From positions 1,922,001 through 1,986,000 of the forward strand of contig KB899087.1 of NCBI GenBank assembly GCA_000378025.1: a DNA stretch of 64,000 nt. The letters run 5' to 3'. The stretch is from Xanthobacteraceae bacterium 501b (GTDB taxonomy: Bacteria; Pseudomonadota; Alphaproteobacteria; Rhizobiales; Xanthobacteraceae). Of the stretch, positions 8,090 through 17,429 are shown one piece after another. A model generated the notes under the pieces. The model was given only the letters and a program-made list of their open reading frames with translations. It was not told the origin of the DNA and searched no databases. The position numbers were made by a program, and so were the translations under genes. Positions within the stretch are counted from its first letter, which is position 1, and every line of letters begins with the position of its first letter.

Positions 8090-9703
8090 ATGAGTCTGAA
8101 GCCAGAAATGTCGACCCACCGCGCGGCGCTCGATCTCGATGCGGACGTGCTGGTTCTCGGCGGCGGCCCCGCCGGAACCTGGGCGGGGCTGGCGGCGGCG
8201 CGCGCCGGCGCCCGCGTGGTGCTGGCGGACAAGGGGTTCTGCGGCACGTCGGGCGCGACGGCGCCTTCCGGCACCGGCGTGTGGTACGTGCCGCCGGACC
8301 CGGAGCGGCGGCACGCGGCGTTTCTGGCGCGCCAGGTGCTCGGCGGAAACCTCGCTGACCGGAAGTGGTCCATGCGGGTTCTCGACCGCACGCATCAGAG
8401 TGTGGATGAGCTCGCCGCGCGCGGCTATCCCTTTCCGCTGAATGATGAAGGCGCCCCGGCGCGCGGCTCGCTGCAGGGCCCGGAATATATGCGGCTGATG
8501 CGCAAGCTGGTGAAGGGCGCTGGCGTGCGCATTCTCGATCACAGCCCGGCGGTGGAACTTCTCGTCGACGCGGACGGCACGGTCGCCGGCGCCCGTGGCC
8601 TGCGTCGCCAGCAGGGCGACGACTGGGCGGTGCGGGCAGGCGCGGTCGTGATCGCCACCGGCGGCTGTGCCTTTCTCAGCCGCGCGCTGGGCTGCAACGT
8701 GCTCACCGGCGATGGTCTGCTCATGGCGGCGGAGCTGGGCGCCGAGCTCTCGGGCATGGAATTCTCCAACGCCTATGGCATCTCGCCCACCTTCGCCTCT
8801 GTCACCAAGACCCTGCTCTATAAATGGGCGACGTTCACCGAGCCTGGCGGCGCAACGATCCCCGGTGCGGCCTCGCAGGGTGGGCGCTCGGTCATCGCCC
8901 GCTGGCTCGCGCGCGGACCGGTCTATGCCCAGCTGGACAAGGCCGAGCCGGGCCTGCATGCCTCCATGCGCGAGGCGCAGCCGAACTTCTTCGTGCCCTT
9001 CGACCGCATGGGCATCGACCCGTTCACCCAGCGTTTTCCGGTGACGCTGCGGCTGGAAGGCACGGTGCGGGGCACCGGAGGCCTGCGCATCGTAGATGAG
9101 AGCTGCGCCACCACCGTTCCCGGCCTTTTCGCTGCAGGCGACGCGGCGACGCGCGAACTGATCTGCGGCGGCTTCACCGGCGGCGGCAGCCACAACGCCG
9201 CCTGGGCGATCTCCTCGGGCCAATGGGCCGGCGCCGGCGCCGCCACACACGGTACCCGCCAGCGTGGCGCACGGCGCGCGGCGGCACCGGCCGGTACGGT
9301 CGGGCTGCGCGCGGGCAACGGACGGACTTTCGATCCGCAGGAAGTGACACGCCGCGTGCAGGCCGAGGTGTTCCCGTTCGACATCAACTATTTCCGCTCC
9401 GGCGACACGCTACAGGCCGCGCTCGGCCGGCTTGACGGGCTCTGGCAGTCGCTGCGCGCGGCCGATGCCGCCAGCGCGGCCGACCTCGTGAAGGCGCGCG
9501 AGGCGGCGGCGATGACGGCGGTGGCGCGCTGGATGTACCGCAGCGCGCTCGCCCGCACCGAAACGCGGGGTATGCACCGGCGCGCCGACCATCCCGAGGC
9601 CGACCCGGCGCAGCTGCGCCACATCTTCAGCGGCGGCCTCGATGAGGCCTGGGCGGCGCCCGCCGCGCCGCTGGCGCGGCCGCAGACGGAGCTGGCGGCA
9701 TGA
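8090..9703 (+). CDS. FAD-dependent fumarate-reductase-like flavoprotein
   Basis: A 537-residue flavoprotein of the FAD_binding_2 superfamily (fumarate reductase, L-aspartate oxidase, AprA relatives). The dinucleotide fold is at the N-terminus ('DVLVLGGGPAGTWAGLAAA'), the second FAD-contact segment is 'AVVIATGGCAFL', and the C-terminal FAD motif is 'FAAGDAATRELICGGFTGGG'. No signal peptide. Its stop codon overlaps the ATG of a 2x[4Fe-4S] ferredoxin, so the two probably form a redox pair, comparable in layout to an AprA/AprB couple although I cannot claim that activity. Downstream genes import and oxidise an organosulfur compound. Confidence 0.78.
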   Translation: MSLKPEMSTHRAALDLDADVLVLGGGPAGTWAGLAAARAGARVVLADKGFCGTSGATAPSGTGVWYVPPDPERRHAAFLARQVLGGNLADRKWSMRVLDRTHQSVDELAARGYPFPLNDEGAPARGSLQGPEYMRLMRKLVKGAGVRILDHSPAVELLVDADGTVAGARGLRRQQGDDWAVRAGAVVIATGGCAFLSRALGCNVLTGDGLLMAAELGAELSGMEFSNAYGISPTFASVTKTLLYKWATFTEPGGATIPGAASQGGRSVIARWLARGPVYAQLDKAEPGLHASMREAQPNFFVPFDRMGIDPFTQRFPVTLRLEGTVRGTGGLRIVDESCATTVPGLFAAGDAATRELICGGFTGGGSHNAAWAISSGQWAGAGAATHGTRQRGARRAAAPAGTVGLRAGNGRTFDPQEVTRRVQAEVFPFDINYFRSGDTLQAALGRLDGLWQSLRAADAASAADLVKAREAAAMTAVARWMYRSALARTETRGMHRRADHPEADPAQLRHIFSGGLDEAWAAPAAPLARPQTELAA

Positions 9704-10038
9704 TCGAGCTCGTCAGCGCCGAACGCTGCACCGGCTGCAACATCTGCGTCGCTGTTTGCCCGACGAATGTCTTCGATCCCGCGCCCAAGGCGATCGCGGG
9801 GGCCCTGCCCAGTATCGCGCGCGGCGCGGACTGCCAGACCTGCTTCATGTGCGAGCTCTACTGCCCCGAGGACGCACTCTACGTCGCGCCGGACGCCGAC
9901 CACCCCGTCAAGGTCGATGAAGCGGCGCTGATCGATGCCGGGCTTGTCGGCTCCTACCGCGCCGCCATCGGCTGGTCGCCGCAAACCGCGGCGCGCCGCC
10001 GGCTCGATTCCACCTTCCGCCTCCTCAAGGGCCTCTAG
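9700..10038 (+). CDS. Ferredoxin with two [4Fe-4S] clusters
   Basis: A 112-residue electron carrier. Two complete CxxCxxCxxxCP motifs are visible: CTGCNICVAVCP (Cys10, 13, 16, 20) and CQTCFMCELYCP (Cys45, 48, 51, 55). The remaining 55 residues form a charged tail. The gene overlaps the flavoprotein stop codon by ATGA, so it is very likely the electron partner of that enzyme. AprB-like ferredoxins have the same two-cluster layout. Confidence 0.85.
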   Translation: MIELVSAERCTGCNICVAVCPTNVFDPAPKAIAGALPSIARGADCQTCFMCELYCPEDALYVAPDADHPVKVDEAALIDAGLVGSYRAAIGWSPQTAARRRLDSTFRLLKGL

Positions 10039-10066
10039 CCGGCCCGCTTCAGCAAGGACAAACACC

Positions 10067-11101
10067 ATGGCCTCCCCCCTCGACACGCTGTCCCTCGATC
10101 GGCGCCAGTTGCTGGCCGGCATCGGCGCGGGCGGAGCGGCGTTGTTCACGCCCTCCATCCTGCGGGCGCAGGCTGCGATCCCGGTCAAGGTGGCCTATGG
10201 CAGCGTCGGCTACACCTGGGCGGTGCCTTATGTGGCGGAGGCCGCCGGCTACTGGAAGGAGCAGAATGTCGAGCTGACGACGGCTTCCTTCGATTCCGGC
10301 CGCGACGCCCTGCAGGCGTTGCTCACCGGCTCGGCCGACTTCTCCGCCTCCACCGACACGCCACTGGTCTTCGCCGCACTGAACGGCCTCAAGCCGCTCG
10401 CGGTCATCAACTATTCCCGCTACTCGCGCGACATGCGGATCGCGGTGCGCAACGATGTGGGTATCGACCCGAAGAACCCCGCCAGCCTCAAGGGTCGCAA
10501 GATCGGCACGCCCGTCGGCACCTCCGGCCAGTATCTGCTGGCCAAATACCTTGAACTCGCAGGGCTGAAGCCGGACGACGTCACCGTGGTGAACGTCGCG
10601 CCCGGCAATCTCGCAACCACGCTGACGCGCGGCGATATTGACGGCTTCGCCTGGAGCAGCCAGGCGGTCGCGGTTGCCGACAAGCAGACCGGCGGCAAGG
10701 TCGTGGAGATGACGCTGGAAGGGATAGAGCCCTATTTCCAGAGCCACCAGCTTTTCCTCACGACGGAAAAGGTGCTGAAGGAGAAGCCCGAGGCAGTGAC
10801 CGCCGCGCTGAAGGCGATCAACGCCGCCGAGCAGCGCATCAACACCGATCCGAACTGGCCCGCCCTGATCGCCGAGCGCATCAAGACGCCGGCCGAGCAG
10901 ATCCGCCAGGCGACCTCAACCTTCGCCTTCAAGCTCGGCTTCGACCAGCGCTTCCTCGACGATCTGGTCAATGAAGCAAACTGGGCCATTGCCGCCGGCC
11001 TCGGCAAGACGCCGCAGGGCGACCTGCGCACCCTGCTGCGCGGGCTGATCGCCGAGGGCCCGACCAAGGCGCTCTATCCCGACCGGGTCACCCTGTCGTG
11101 A
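10067..11101 (+). CDS. Sulfonate/nitrate/taurine-family ABC binding protein
   Basis: A 344-residue periplasmic receptor of the SsuA/NrtA/ThiY family (NMT1-like). The N-terminus holds a Tat-like signal, 'DRRQLLAGIGAGGAALF', with cleavage near RAQA. The ligand domain starts 'IPVKVAYGSVGYTWAVPY' and contains 'GRKIGTPVGTSGQYLLAKY'. The ATG at 10067 follows AAGGA and lies 28 bases after the ferredoxin stop. ATPase and permease genes follow with overlaps. The ligand is probably a sulfur-containing organic acid. Confidence 0.82.
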   Translation: MASPLDTLSLDRRQLLAGIGAGGAALFTPSILRAQAAIPVKVAYGSVGYTWAVPYVAEAAGYWKEQNVELTTASFDSGRDALQALLTGSADFSASTDTPLVFAALNGLKPLAVINYSRYSRDMRIAVRNDVGIDPKNPASLKGRKIGTPVGTSGQYLLAKYLELAGLKPDDVTVVNVAPGNLATTLTRGDIDGFAWSSQAVAVADKQTGGKVVEMTLEGIEPYFQSHQLFLTTEKVLKEKPEAVTAALKAINAAEQRINTDPNWPALIAERIKTPAEQIRQATSTFAFKLGFDQRFLDDLVNEANWAIAAGLGKTPQGDLRTLLRGLIAEGPTKALYPDRVTLS

Positions 11102-11877
11102 GCGCGGACGCCGTGCTCATCGCGGCCGAGCGCGTCTCGCAGGTCTATGCGGCGCGCGACGGCACGCCGAACTGGGCGCTGCGCGATGTGTCGCTGCAGA
11201 TCCGCCGCGGCGAGTTCGTCTGCCTGATCGGCCCGTCCGGCTGCGGCAAGACCACGCTGCTGCATCTGATTGCCGGCTTCGTCACGCCGACCGCCGGCAC
11301 GGTGTCCTTCGCCGGGGCGCCCATAACCGGCCCCGGCCCGGAACGTGGCGTCGTGTTCCAGGAGTATGCGCTGTTCGCCTGGATGACAGCCCGGCAGAAT
11401 GTCGAATTCGGCCTGCGCACGCGCGGCGTGCCGCGCGCCGAGCGTCGCCGGCAGGCCCTGCGGGCGCTGGAGCGGGTCGGCCTGCAGCACGCCGCCGACC
11501 GCTACCCGCATGAACTCTCCGGCGGCATGCGCCAGCGCGTCGCGGTGGCGCGGGCGCTGGTCGTCGAGCCGGAAGTGCTGCTGATGGACGAGCCCTTCGC
11601 CGCGGTCGACGCCATGACACGCCAGACGCTGCAGGAAGACCTGCTGCGTCTGTGGGAGGAGACCGGCGTTTCCGTCGTCTTCGTCACTCATAATGTCGAC
11701 GAAGCGGCCTTCCTCGCCCAGCGCGTCGTCGTGATGGGCGCCCATCCCGGCACCATCCGCGCCGACCTCACCCTCGACGCCCCGCATCCGCGCGAACGGG
11801 GCTCGGCACGCTTCGCCGAGCTCTATGCGGAGATCGCGGGCGCGCTGGCGGGGCACCATGGGAGGAAGGCGGCATGA
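11098..11877 (+). CDS. SsuB/TauB-type ABC transporter ATPase
   Basis: A 259-residue ATPase with Walker A GPSGCGKTT (near residue 44), Q-loop 'VVFQEYALFAWM', signature LSGGMRQR and Walker B VLLMDEPFAAVD. The C-terminal 'VMGAHPGTIRADL' is typical of sulfonate/taurine transporters. The start is GTG, overlapping the receptor's stop codon. It is second in an A-B-C transporter set. Confidence 0.85.
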   Translation: MSADAVLIAAERVSQVYAARDGTPNWALRDVSLQIRRGEFVCLIGPSGCGKTTLLHLIAGFVTPTAGTVSFAGAPITGPGPERGVVFQEYALFAWMTARQNVEFGLRTRGVPRAERRRQALRALERVGLQHAADRYPHELSGGMRQRVAVARALVVEPEVLLMDEPFAAVDAMTRQTLQEDLLRLWEETGVSVVFVTHNVDEAAFLAQRVVVMGAHPGTIRADLTLDAPHPRERGSARFAELYAEIAGALAGHHGRKAA

Positions 11878-12749
11878 GCATCGCCTCCTCCGAGACCACC
11901 GATCAGCGGACGAGCCGGAACGCCCCGGCACCGGCGGACAGCTTCGAGACGACGTTCAAGGCGGCCCATCGCCGCCGCCTGCGCCAGGCGACACTCTGGC
12001 GTGCCGCGCTGAACGTCGCCGGACTCGCGCTGTTCGTCATCGCCTGGGAGTTGATCCCGCGCTACTCCACCTGGATCAACGAGGTGCTGTTTCCGCCGCC
12101 CTCACAGGTATTCGCGACCTTCGTGCCGCTGCTGTTCTCCGGTCAGATCCTCGACAATATCCGGGTCAGCCTCGTGCGGGCGGCATCCGGCTTCGGCCTC
12201 GCCCTTGGGCTGGGGATCGGGGCCGGGGTGCTGACCGCGCGCCTCGCCTGGCTGCAATATCTTCTGGAACCGCTTCTGCACGGCTTTCGGTCCATCCCGG
12301 CCATCGCGCTGATTCCACTCTGCATCCTGTGGTTCGGCATCGGCGAGGTCTCGAAGACCGCGCTCATTGCCTGGGGCGCCTTCTTCCCGCTGTGGATCAC
12401 CACCTTCATCGGCGTGCGCGACGTGAACCCGATCTATCTGCGTTCCGCCGCCTGCCTGGGCGCGGGTCGCCTCACCACGCTGTTCCTCGTGGTGCTGCCG
12501 GCTGCCCTGCCCTTCATCCTCACCGGCATCCGTCAGGCGCTCTCGGTGTCGCTGGTGGTGCTGGTGGCGGCGGAGATGTCGGGCGCCTCTTCGGGCATCG
12601 CCCACATGATGTCGGAAGGCCACCAGCTCTTCCGCGTCGACATCATGTTCATCGGCCTCGCCGTGCTCGGCGCCGTCGGCTTCCTGGTCGACCGCGCCTT
12701 CGTCGCTATCGCTCGCCGCCTTTTCCCCTGGTACCAGATCACGTCCTGA
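11874..12749 (+). CDS. SsuC/TauC-type ABC transporter permease
   Basis: A 291-residue inner-membrane permease of the binding-protein-dependent transport family. It has about six hydrophobic segments after a polar N-terminal stretch of roughly 45 residues. The family motif 'SIPAIALIPLCILWFGIGE' and the EAA loop 'AACLGAGRLTTLFLVVLPAA' are clear. ATGA overlap with the ATPase upstream; the amidohydrolase starts one base after its stop. Confidence 0.85.
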   Translation: MSIASSETTDQRTSRNAPAPADSFETTFKAAHRRRLRQATLWRAALNVAGLALFVIAWELIPRYSTWINEVLFPPPSQVFATFVPLLFSGQILDNIRVSLVRAASGFGLALGLGIGAGVLTARLAWLQYLLEPLLHGFRSIPAIALIPLCILWFGIGEVSKTALIAWGAFFPLWITTFIGVRDVNPIYLRSAACLGAGRLTTLFLVVLPAALPFILTGIRQALSVSLVVLVAAEMSGASSGIAHMMSEGHQLFRVDIMFIGLAVLGAVGFLVDRAFVAIARRLFPWYQITS

Positions 12750-12750
12750 C

Positions 12751-14421
12751 ATGACCGACCGATTGGCAACAACGGTGCTGCGCAATGCGCATGTCATCAC
12801 CTTCGACCCAACCCGTCCGCGTGCCTCCGCCCTTGCTTTTCGGGGTGGAAGACTCATCGCGGTCGGCGGCGATGACGTGCTCGAGGTCGCCGGACCGGAA
12901 GCCGACATCCGTGACCTTGGCGGGGCGACCATCATTCCCGGCATAAATGATACCCACGCCCACATGGAACGCGAGGGCCTCAAGCACCTGCGTCCGTCTC
13001 TCGCCGGCGTGCGGAACGTCGAGGACATACTGGCGCGCGTGCGTTCGGCCGCGCGGACCACGCCGCCGGGCTCCTGGATCGTCACCATGCCGGTCGGAAC
13101 CCCGCCGTTCTTCTTCGACGGACCAGAGACGCTGGAGGAAGGTCGAGTCCCCGACCGGTATGAACTGGATTCCGCCGCGCCCAACCACCCCGTCTACCTT
13201 CAGGGCGTGTTCGGCAACTGGGGGCGGCCGCCGGGCTATACCGCCCTCAACAGCCGGGCGCTGGCGCTCAACGGCATCACGCGCGACACGGTGCCCCGCA
13301 TCGCCGGCGTGGAGATTCTCAAGGACTCTGCAGGCGAGCCCACCGGCGTCATCATCGAGCGCAATAACCGCCCAACGGTCGAATTCGACATTCTTCCCGC
13401 CATACCGCGCTTCGGCTTCGAGGACCGGGTGGAGGGCGTGCGGCTCTCGCAGAAGCTCTACAACGCCAAGGGCACGACCAGCATCTATGAGGGGCACGGC
13501 TCGGCGGCGGAGACCATTTCTGTCTATCGCCATCTTTGGGAACGTGGCGAGTTGTCGGTGCGCGTCGGGCTCGTGGTTTCGCCGAGCTGGTCGGATCTCG
13601 CGGAAGCAAAGCGGATCATGCGCGACTGGCTGGCGAGCGCACGCGGCTCCGGCCTTGGCGATGGCTGGCTGCGCGTGTCCGGCATTCACATTGCCTATGG
13701 CGGAGACGCCGCGACGGCCTGCTGCGCGCGGGCGCATCTGCCCGACACCGGCTGGTCCGGCTTCGTCGAGCAGGCGGTGACGCCGGCCGACTTCCGCGAG
13801 GCCGCCTTTCTCGCCGCCGAGCACGAGCTGCGCCTGCACACGATTGTCAGTGACAAGCTGCACGAGATCGTACCGGTGCTGGAAGCGGTGAACGAGCGAC
13901 ACCCGCTGAACGGCCGGCGCTGGGTGATCGAGCATGTGGGACGCACCAACGCGGCGGACCTTGCCGCGCTCGCCCGGCTCGGCGTGTTGGTAACGACCAT
14001 ACCGACCTATTTCCTCTGGAAGGGCGGCGGGCGCTATCTGGCGGAGGCGGAGAATGGCGACTGGATCGTGCCGCACCGCCACATCCTCGACGCCGGCATT
14101 CCGCTCGCCATCGCCACCGACAACATTCCCTATGATCCGTTCTTCACCCTGTGGGTCGCCTGCGCCCGGCAGGAACGGCAGGGCGGGCGCGTCATCGGGC
14201 CGGACCAGCGGCTCGATGCCGAGACCGCGCTCGGCCTGTTCACCGTGGCCGGCGCCCGGCTCACCTTCGACGAGACGTGGAAGGGACCGCTGAAGCCCGG
14301 CTTCGCCGCCGACCTTGTCGTTCTGTCGCACGACCCCACGGCGCTTCCGCCCGAGGGCCTGCGCTCGATCTCCGCGCGCCTGACCATCGTCAACGGCCGC
14401 ATCGTTCACGACGCGATCTGA
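12751..14421 (+). CDS. YtcJ-like metal-dependent amidohydrolase
   Basis: A 556-residue amidohydrolase of the exoenzyme-regulatory/YtcJ group. Metal-site elements are visible: the strand-1 HxH in 'GINDTHAHMEREG', His in 'LRLHTIVSDKLHE', His in 'RRWVIEHVGRTN', and Asp in 'PLAIATDNIPYDPF'. The C-terminal beta domain re-forms at 'LKPGFAADLVVLSHDP'. No signal peptide. It probably hydrolyses an amide or cyclic amide bond in the compound imported by the adjacent transporter. The substrate is not predictable from sequence. Confidence 0.8.
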   Translation: MTDRLATTVLRNAHVITFDPTRPRASALAFRGGRLIAVGGDDVLEVAGPEADIRDLGGATIIPGINDTHAHMEREGLKHLRPSLAGVRNVEDILARVRSAARTTPPGSWIVTMPVGTPPFFFDGPETLEEGRVPDRYELDSAAPNHPVYLQGVFGNWGRPPGYTALNSRALALNGITRDTVPRIAGVEILKDSAGEPTGVIIERNNRPTVEFDILPAIPRFGFEDRVEGVRLSQKLYNAKGTTSIYEGHGSAAETISVYRHLWERGELSVRVGLVVSPSWSDLAEAKRIMRDWLASARGSGLGDGWLRVSGIHIAYGGDAATACCARAHLPDTGWSGFVEQAVTPADFREAAFLAAEHELRLHTIVSDKLHEIVPVLEAVNERHPLNGRRWVIEHVGRTNAADLAALARLGVLVTTIPTYFLWKGGGRYLAEAENGDWIVPHRHILDAGIPLAIATDNIPYDPFFTLWVACARQERQGGRVIGPDQRLDAETALGLFTVAGARLTFDETWKGPLKPGFAADLVVLSHDPTALPPEGLRSISARLTIVNGRIVHDAI

Positions 14422-14480
14422 GCAAACCGGGCAAACCCGTTCATTCACCCCACCTGGTCATGTCCCTGGAACGCCTACCA

Positions 14481-15722
14481 ATGTCGCAATTTCCGGCTGC
14501 ACAGGCTCCTGCATCGCCAGAGCGGCGCCCACCACAGCCTTCTCGGCCGCATCTGATTGCCTCGGATGCGGAAGCCGTCGAGGTCGCGCGAACCCTAGCG
14601 GCCCGCTTGGCAGAGGGGGCCTCGCTGCGCGATAGCAGGCGGCTCCTACCTTGGGAGGAAATCGAACTGTTCACCGCCAGCGGGCTCGGCGGCATCACCG
14701 TGCCGCGCGCCTTTGGCGGAGCGGATGTCTCGCATGAAACCGTCGCGCAGGTGTTCGCCACCTTGGCCGCCGCCGATGCCTCGGTGGCGCAGATCCCGCA
14801 GAACCAGTTCGGCGTGCTGGCGCTGCTGCGCGAGGCGGCAAGCCCGGCGCAGCAGGCGCGCATCTATGCCGACATCCTCGCCGGCCATCGCATCGGCAAT
14901 GCCGGTCCCGAACGCCATGGCCGCGCCATCACCCATGTGACGACGCAGCTTTCCCGCACGACCAACGGGCTCGTCCTCAGCGGGCGTCGCTATTACTCGA
15001 CCGGGGCGATCTTCGCCCACTGGATTCCCACCCGCGCGGTGGACGAGGATGGCCGGCCGGTTCTCGCCTGGGTGCGGCGCGACGCGCCGGGCGTGCAGGT
15101 CGTCGACGACTGGCAGGGCTTCGGCCAGACCACTACCGCCAGCGGCACGGTTCTGTTCGAGGCCGCCCCGGTCGACGAGGAACTGCTGATCGACCTCTCC
15201 CCGCTCGCGGGACGGCCCGGGCTTGGCGGGCCACGCTCGCAGCACATCCAGGCGGCCATCGACGCCGGTATCGCCGCCGGAGCGGTCGAGGCGGCGCTGG
15301 ATTTCGTGCGCACCAAGACCCGCGCCTACCCGTTCACCGTCGCCAGCGTGACGGAAGACCCCTACATCCTCGGCGAAATCGGCCGGTTGGAGATAGACCT
15401 GCACGCGGCGCAGGAGGTTCTGGCGCGGGCCGGCCGCGCACTCGACCGGATCGCCGCCGCGCCGGTCACGGCAGAAAGCTCGGCCGAGGCGTCGGTCGCA
15501 GTGGCCGAGGCGAAGATCCTCACCACCGAAATCGCGCTGGAAGCCGCCGAGCGACTGACGGAGCTGGCGGGCTCGTCCTCGACCCGAGAGGCCTACAATC
15601 TCGGGCGCTACTGGCGCGATGCGCGGGTGCACACCCTGCACGATCCGGTGCGGTGGAAATACCACCTGCTTTGCAATTACACGCTGAATGGCGCGCTGCC
15701 GCCGCGGCACCAGTGGAATTGA
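14481..15722 (+). CDS. SfnB/DszC-family flavin-dependent sulfur-acquisition oxidoreductase (1)
   Basis: A 413-residue enzyme of the acyl-CoA dehydrogenase superfamily, SfnB/DszC branch, which use reduced flavin to oxidise organosulfur compounds. Typical pieces are 'SGLGGITVPRAFGGADVSHE', 'ASVAQIPQNQFGVLALLREA' and the C-terminal 'RYWRDARVHTLHDPVRWKYH'. The catalytic Glu of true acyl-CoA dehydrogenases is not evident. An alternative ATG at 14460 would add seven residues; both starts have weak ribosome sites. It is about 40% similar by eye to the next gene, suggesting duplication. Confidence 0.82.
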   Translation: MSQFPAAQAPASPERRPPQPSRPHLIASDAEAVEVARTLAARLAEGASLRDSRRLLPWEEIELFTASGLGGITVPRAFGGADVSHETVAQVFATLAAADASVAQIPQNQFGVLALLREAASPAQQARIYADILAGHRIGNAGPERHGRAITHVTTQLSRTTNGLVLSGRRYYSTGAIFAHWIPTRAVDEDGRPVLAWVRRDAPGVQVVDDWQGFGQTTTASGTVLFEAAPVDEELLIDLSPLAGRPGLGGPRSQHIQAAIDAGIAAGAVEAALDFVRTKTRAYPFTVASVTEDPYILGEIGRLEIDLHAAQEVLARAGRALDRIAAAPVTAESSAEASVAVAEAKILTTEIALEAAERLTELAGSSSTREAYNLGRYWRDARVHTLHDPVRWKYHLLCNYTLNGALPPRHQWN

Positions 15723-15733
15723 GGATCCCCGGC

Positions 15734-17002
15734 ATGAGCGTCGTCGCCCCCCCACCGGCCGCCACCGCATGCGCACCCGATGCGGCTGCCTTCACACGCA
15801 TCGCCCCGCCGCCGCGCCCGGTGGCCCGTCTTGCCGGGGATGAGGAGGCGCTCGCCGTCGCGCGTGAACTCGCCGTCGACTTCGCCGCCGGGGCTGCCAC
15901 GCGCGACCTCGAGCGGCGGCTGCCCTGGGAGGAGATGGAGCGGTTCACCCAGTCGGGTCTCTGGGCGATCACCGTTCCGCGCGAGTATGGCGGGCCGGGC
16001 GTCAAGGCCGCAACCGTGGCGCAGGTGACGGCTCTGATATCGGCCGCCGACGGCTCGCTCGGCCAGATTCCGCAGAACCATTATTACGCGCTGGAGGTGT
16101 TGCGGAACGGCGGCACCGAGGCGCAGAAGCGGTTCTTCTATGAGCGTGTTCTGGCGGGCGAGCGCTTCGGCAACGCGCTCGCGGAGATCGGCGCGCGGGA
16201 TTACCACCGACGCACGCGCCTCGTGCGCGATCCCGGCGGATGGTATGTGGAGGGCCGGAAGTTCTACTGCACCGGTTCGCTTTTCGCCCACCGCATTCCC
16301 ACCATGGTGAACGCCGAGGAGGACGGCCGGGAGGTCGCCTATCTCGTCTTTATCCCGCGCGAGGCGCCCGGCGTCACGCTGATCGACGACTGGGACGGGT
16401 TTGGCCAGCGCGTCACCGGTTCCGGCTCGATCCTGTTCGACCGGGTGCAGGTGGAGCCGGAGTGGGTCGTGCCCTTCCAGGCCTCGCTGGACCGGCCGAC
16501 CGCCATCGGTCCCTTCGCCCAGATCATCCATGCTGGCATCGATCTCGGCATCGGCCGTGGCGCCTTCGAGGCGACGTTGCCCTTCGTGCGCGAGCGGGCC
16601 CGCGCCTGGATCGACGCGGGGGTCGCGCGGGCGAGCGAGGATCCACTCACGCTGTACGCTTTGGGCGAGGTGCGCGTGCGCCTTGCCGCCGCCGATGCGC
16701 TGATCGAGCGCGCCGGGCGCTATGTCGATCTCGCCCAGGCGGCGCCTGACGAGGCGAATGTCGCGGCCGCCTCCGTCGCGGTCGCCGAGGCGCGCGCGGC
16801 GAGCCACCGCGCCGGGCTGCTTGCGGCCAACAAGCTGCTGGAGCTCGGCGGCACCTCGGCGACCGGCCGCGCGGATGATCTCGACCGCTACTGGCGCAAT
16901 GTGCGCACCCACACGCTGCATGATCCCGTGCGCTGGAAGTACCACTGGATCGGCGCCTACCACCTCAATGGCCGCGTCCCGCCGCGGCACGGCGCGCTGT
17001 GA
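15734..17002 (+). CDS. SfnB/DszC-family flavin-dependent sulfur-acquisition oxidoreductase (2)
   Basis: A 422-residue paralogue of the preceding enzyme. Shared segments include 'GSLGQIPQNHYYALEVLRNG', 'YVEGRKFYCTGSLFAHRIPT' and 'RYWRNVRTHTLHDPVRWKYH'. The N-terminal 45 residues are Pro/Ala-rich and probably flexible. The ATG at 15734 follows GAGGAT, 11 bases after the previous stop. The pair may act on successive intermediates or form a hetero-oligomer. Reduced flavin could come from SsuE encoded at 23 kb. Confidence 0.83.
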   Translation: MSVVAPPPAATACAPDAAAFTRIAPPPRPVARLAGDEEALAVARELAVDFAAGAATRDLERRLPWEEMERFTQSGLWAITVPREYGGPGVKAATVAQVTALISAADGSLGQIPQNHYYALEVLRNGGTEAQKRFFYERVLAGERFGNALAEIGARDYHRRTRLVRDPGGWYVEGRKFYCTGSLFAHRIPTMVNAEEDGREVAYLVFIPREAPGVTLIDDWDGFGQRVTGSGSILFDRVQVEPEWVVPFQASLDRPTAIGPFAQIIHAGIDLGIGRGAFEATLPFVRERARAWIDAGVARASEDPLTLYALGEVRVRLAAADALIERAGRYVDLAQAAPDEANVAAASVAVAEARAASHRAGLLAANKLLELGGTSATGRADDLDRYWRNVRTHTLHDPVRWKYHWIGAYHLNGRVPPRHGAL

Positions 17003-17096
17003 TTGCCGCGACGCCGATCCGGCTCAACACATTGATTTGAAAGCTCGGCCACACCCAGGGCGATCGAAGGCAACTGGGACGACACGCGGTATTGCT

Positions 17097-17375
17097 GAAG
17101 CGTTGCGCATTGTCTCAGCAGCCTTACGCGGTCCGCCCCATGGCCTGCCCCGCCGCCCGCAATGGCGTGACATTGCCGCCGGGCTCGCCGGTGGCGTTTT
17201 GATGGGATGGGGAGGGATGACCGCGCTCGGTTGCACCGTCGGCGTGCTGCTCTCAGGCATTCACGCCGGCGCGCTGTCGGGCTGGGTATTCCTCGTGGCG
17301 GCCTTTGCCGGGCTGTTGATCGGCCTGCCGCTCCGCCGCTGGATTTCTGGGGTGCGCCCGGTCGACGCAAGGTGA
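17097..17375 (+). pseudogene. YeeE/YedE (TsuA-like) sulfur transporter C-terminal relic
   Basis: About 92 codons match the C-terminal end of YeeE/YedE membrane proteins, which transport thiosulfate or related sulfur compounds. Key segments are 'GVLMGWGGMTALGCTVGVLL', with the family's conserved Cys in GCTVG, and 'ALSGWVFLVAAFAGLLIGLP'. A full protein has roughly 350 residues, so three quarters is missing and no start is evident. Inactivation was probably by deletion between this point and the second SfnB gene. Confidence 0.75.
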
Positions 17376-17379
17376 GGCG

Positions 17380-17421
17380 AGGCGCAAGGACGGGCACGCA
17401 AAGGCGCGTCCGTCCCCGCCT
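17380..17421. terminator. Hairpin between convergent units
   Basis: AGGCG-caa-GGACGG pairs with CCGTCC-c-CGCCT across a 16-base loop. It sits between the YeeE relic (plus) and ssuA (minus). There is no clear U-tract, so it is a candidate only. Confidence 0.35.
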
Positions 17422-17429
17422 GCGAAGGC

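Noticed and set aside
14151..14480. Upstream start for the first SfnB-like gene inside the amidohydrolase gene
   Set aside because: The additional residues are the shifted frame of the amidohydrolase and are Arg/Ala-rich.
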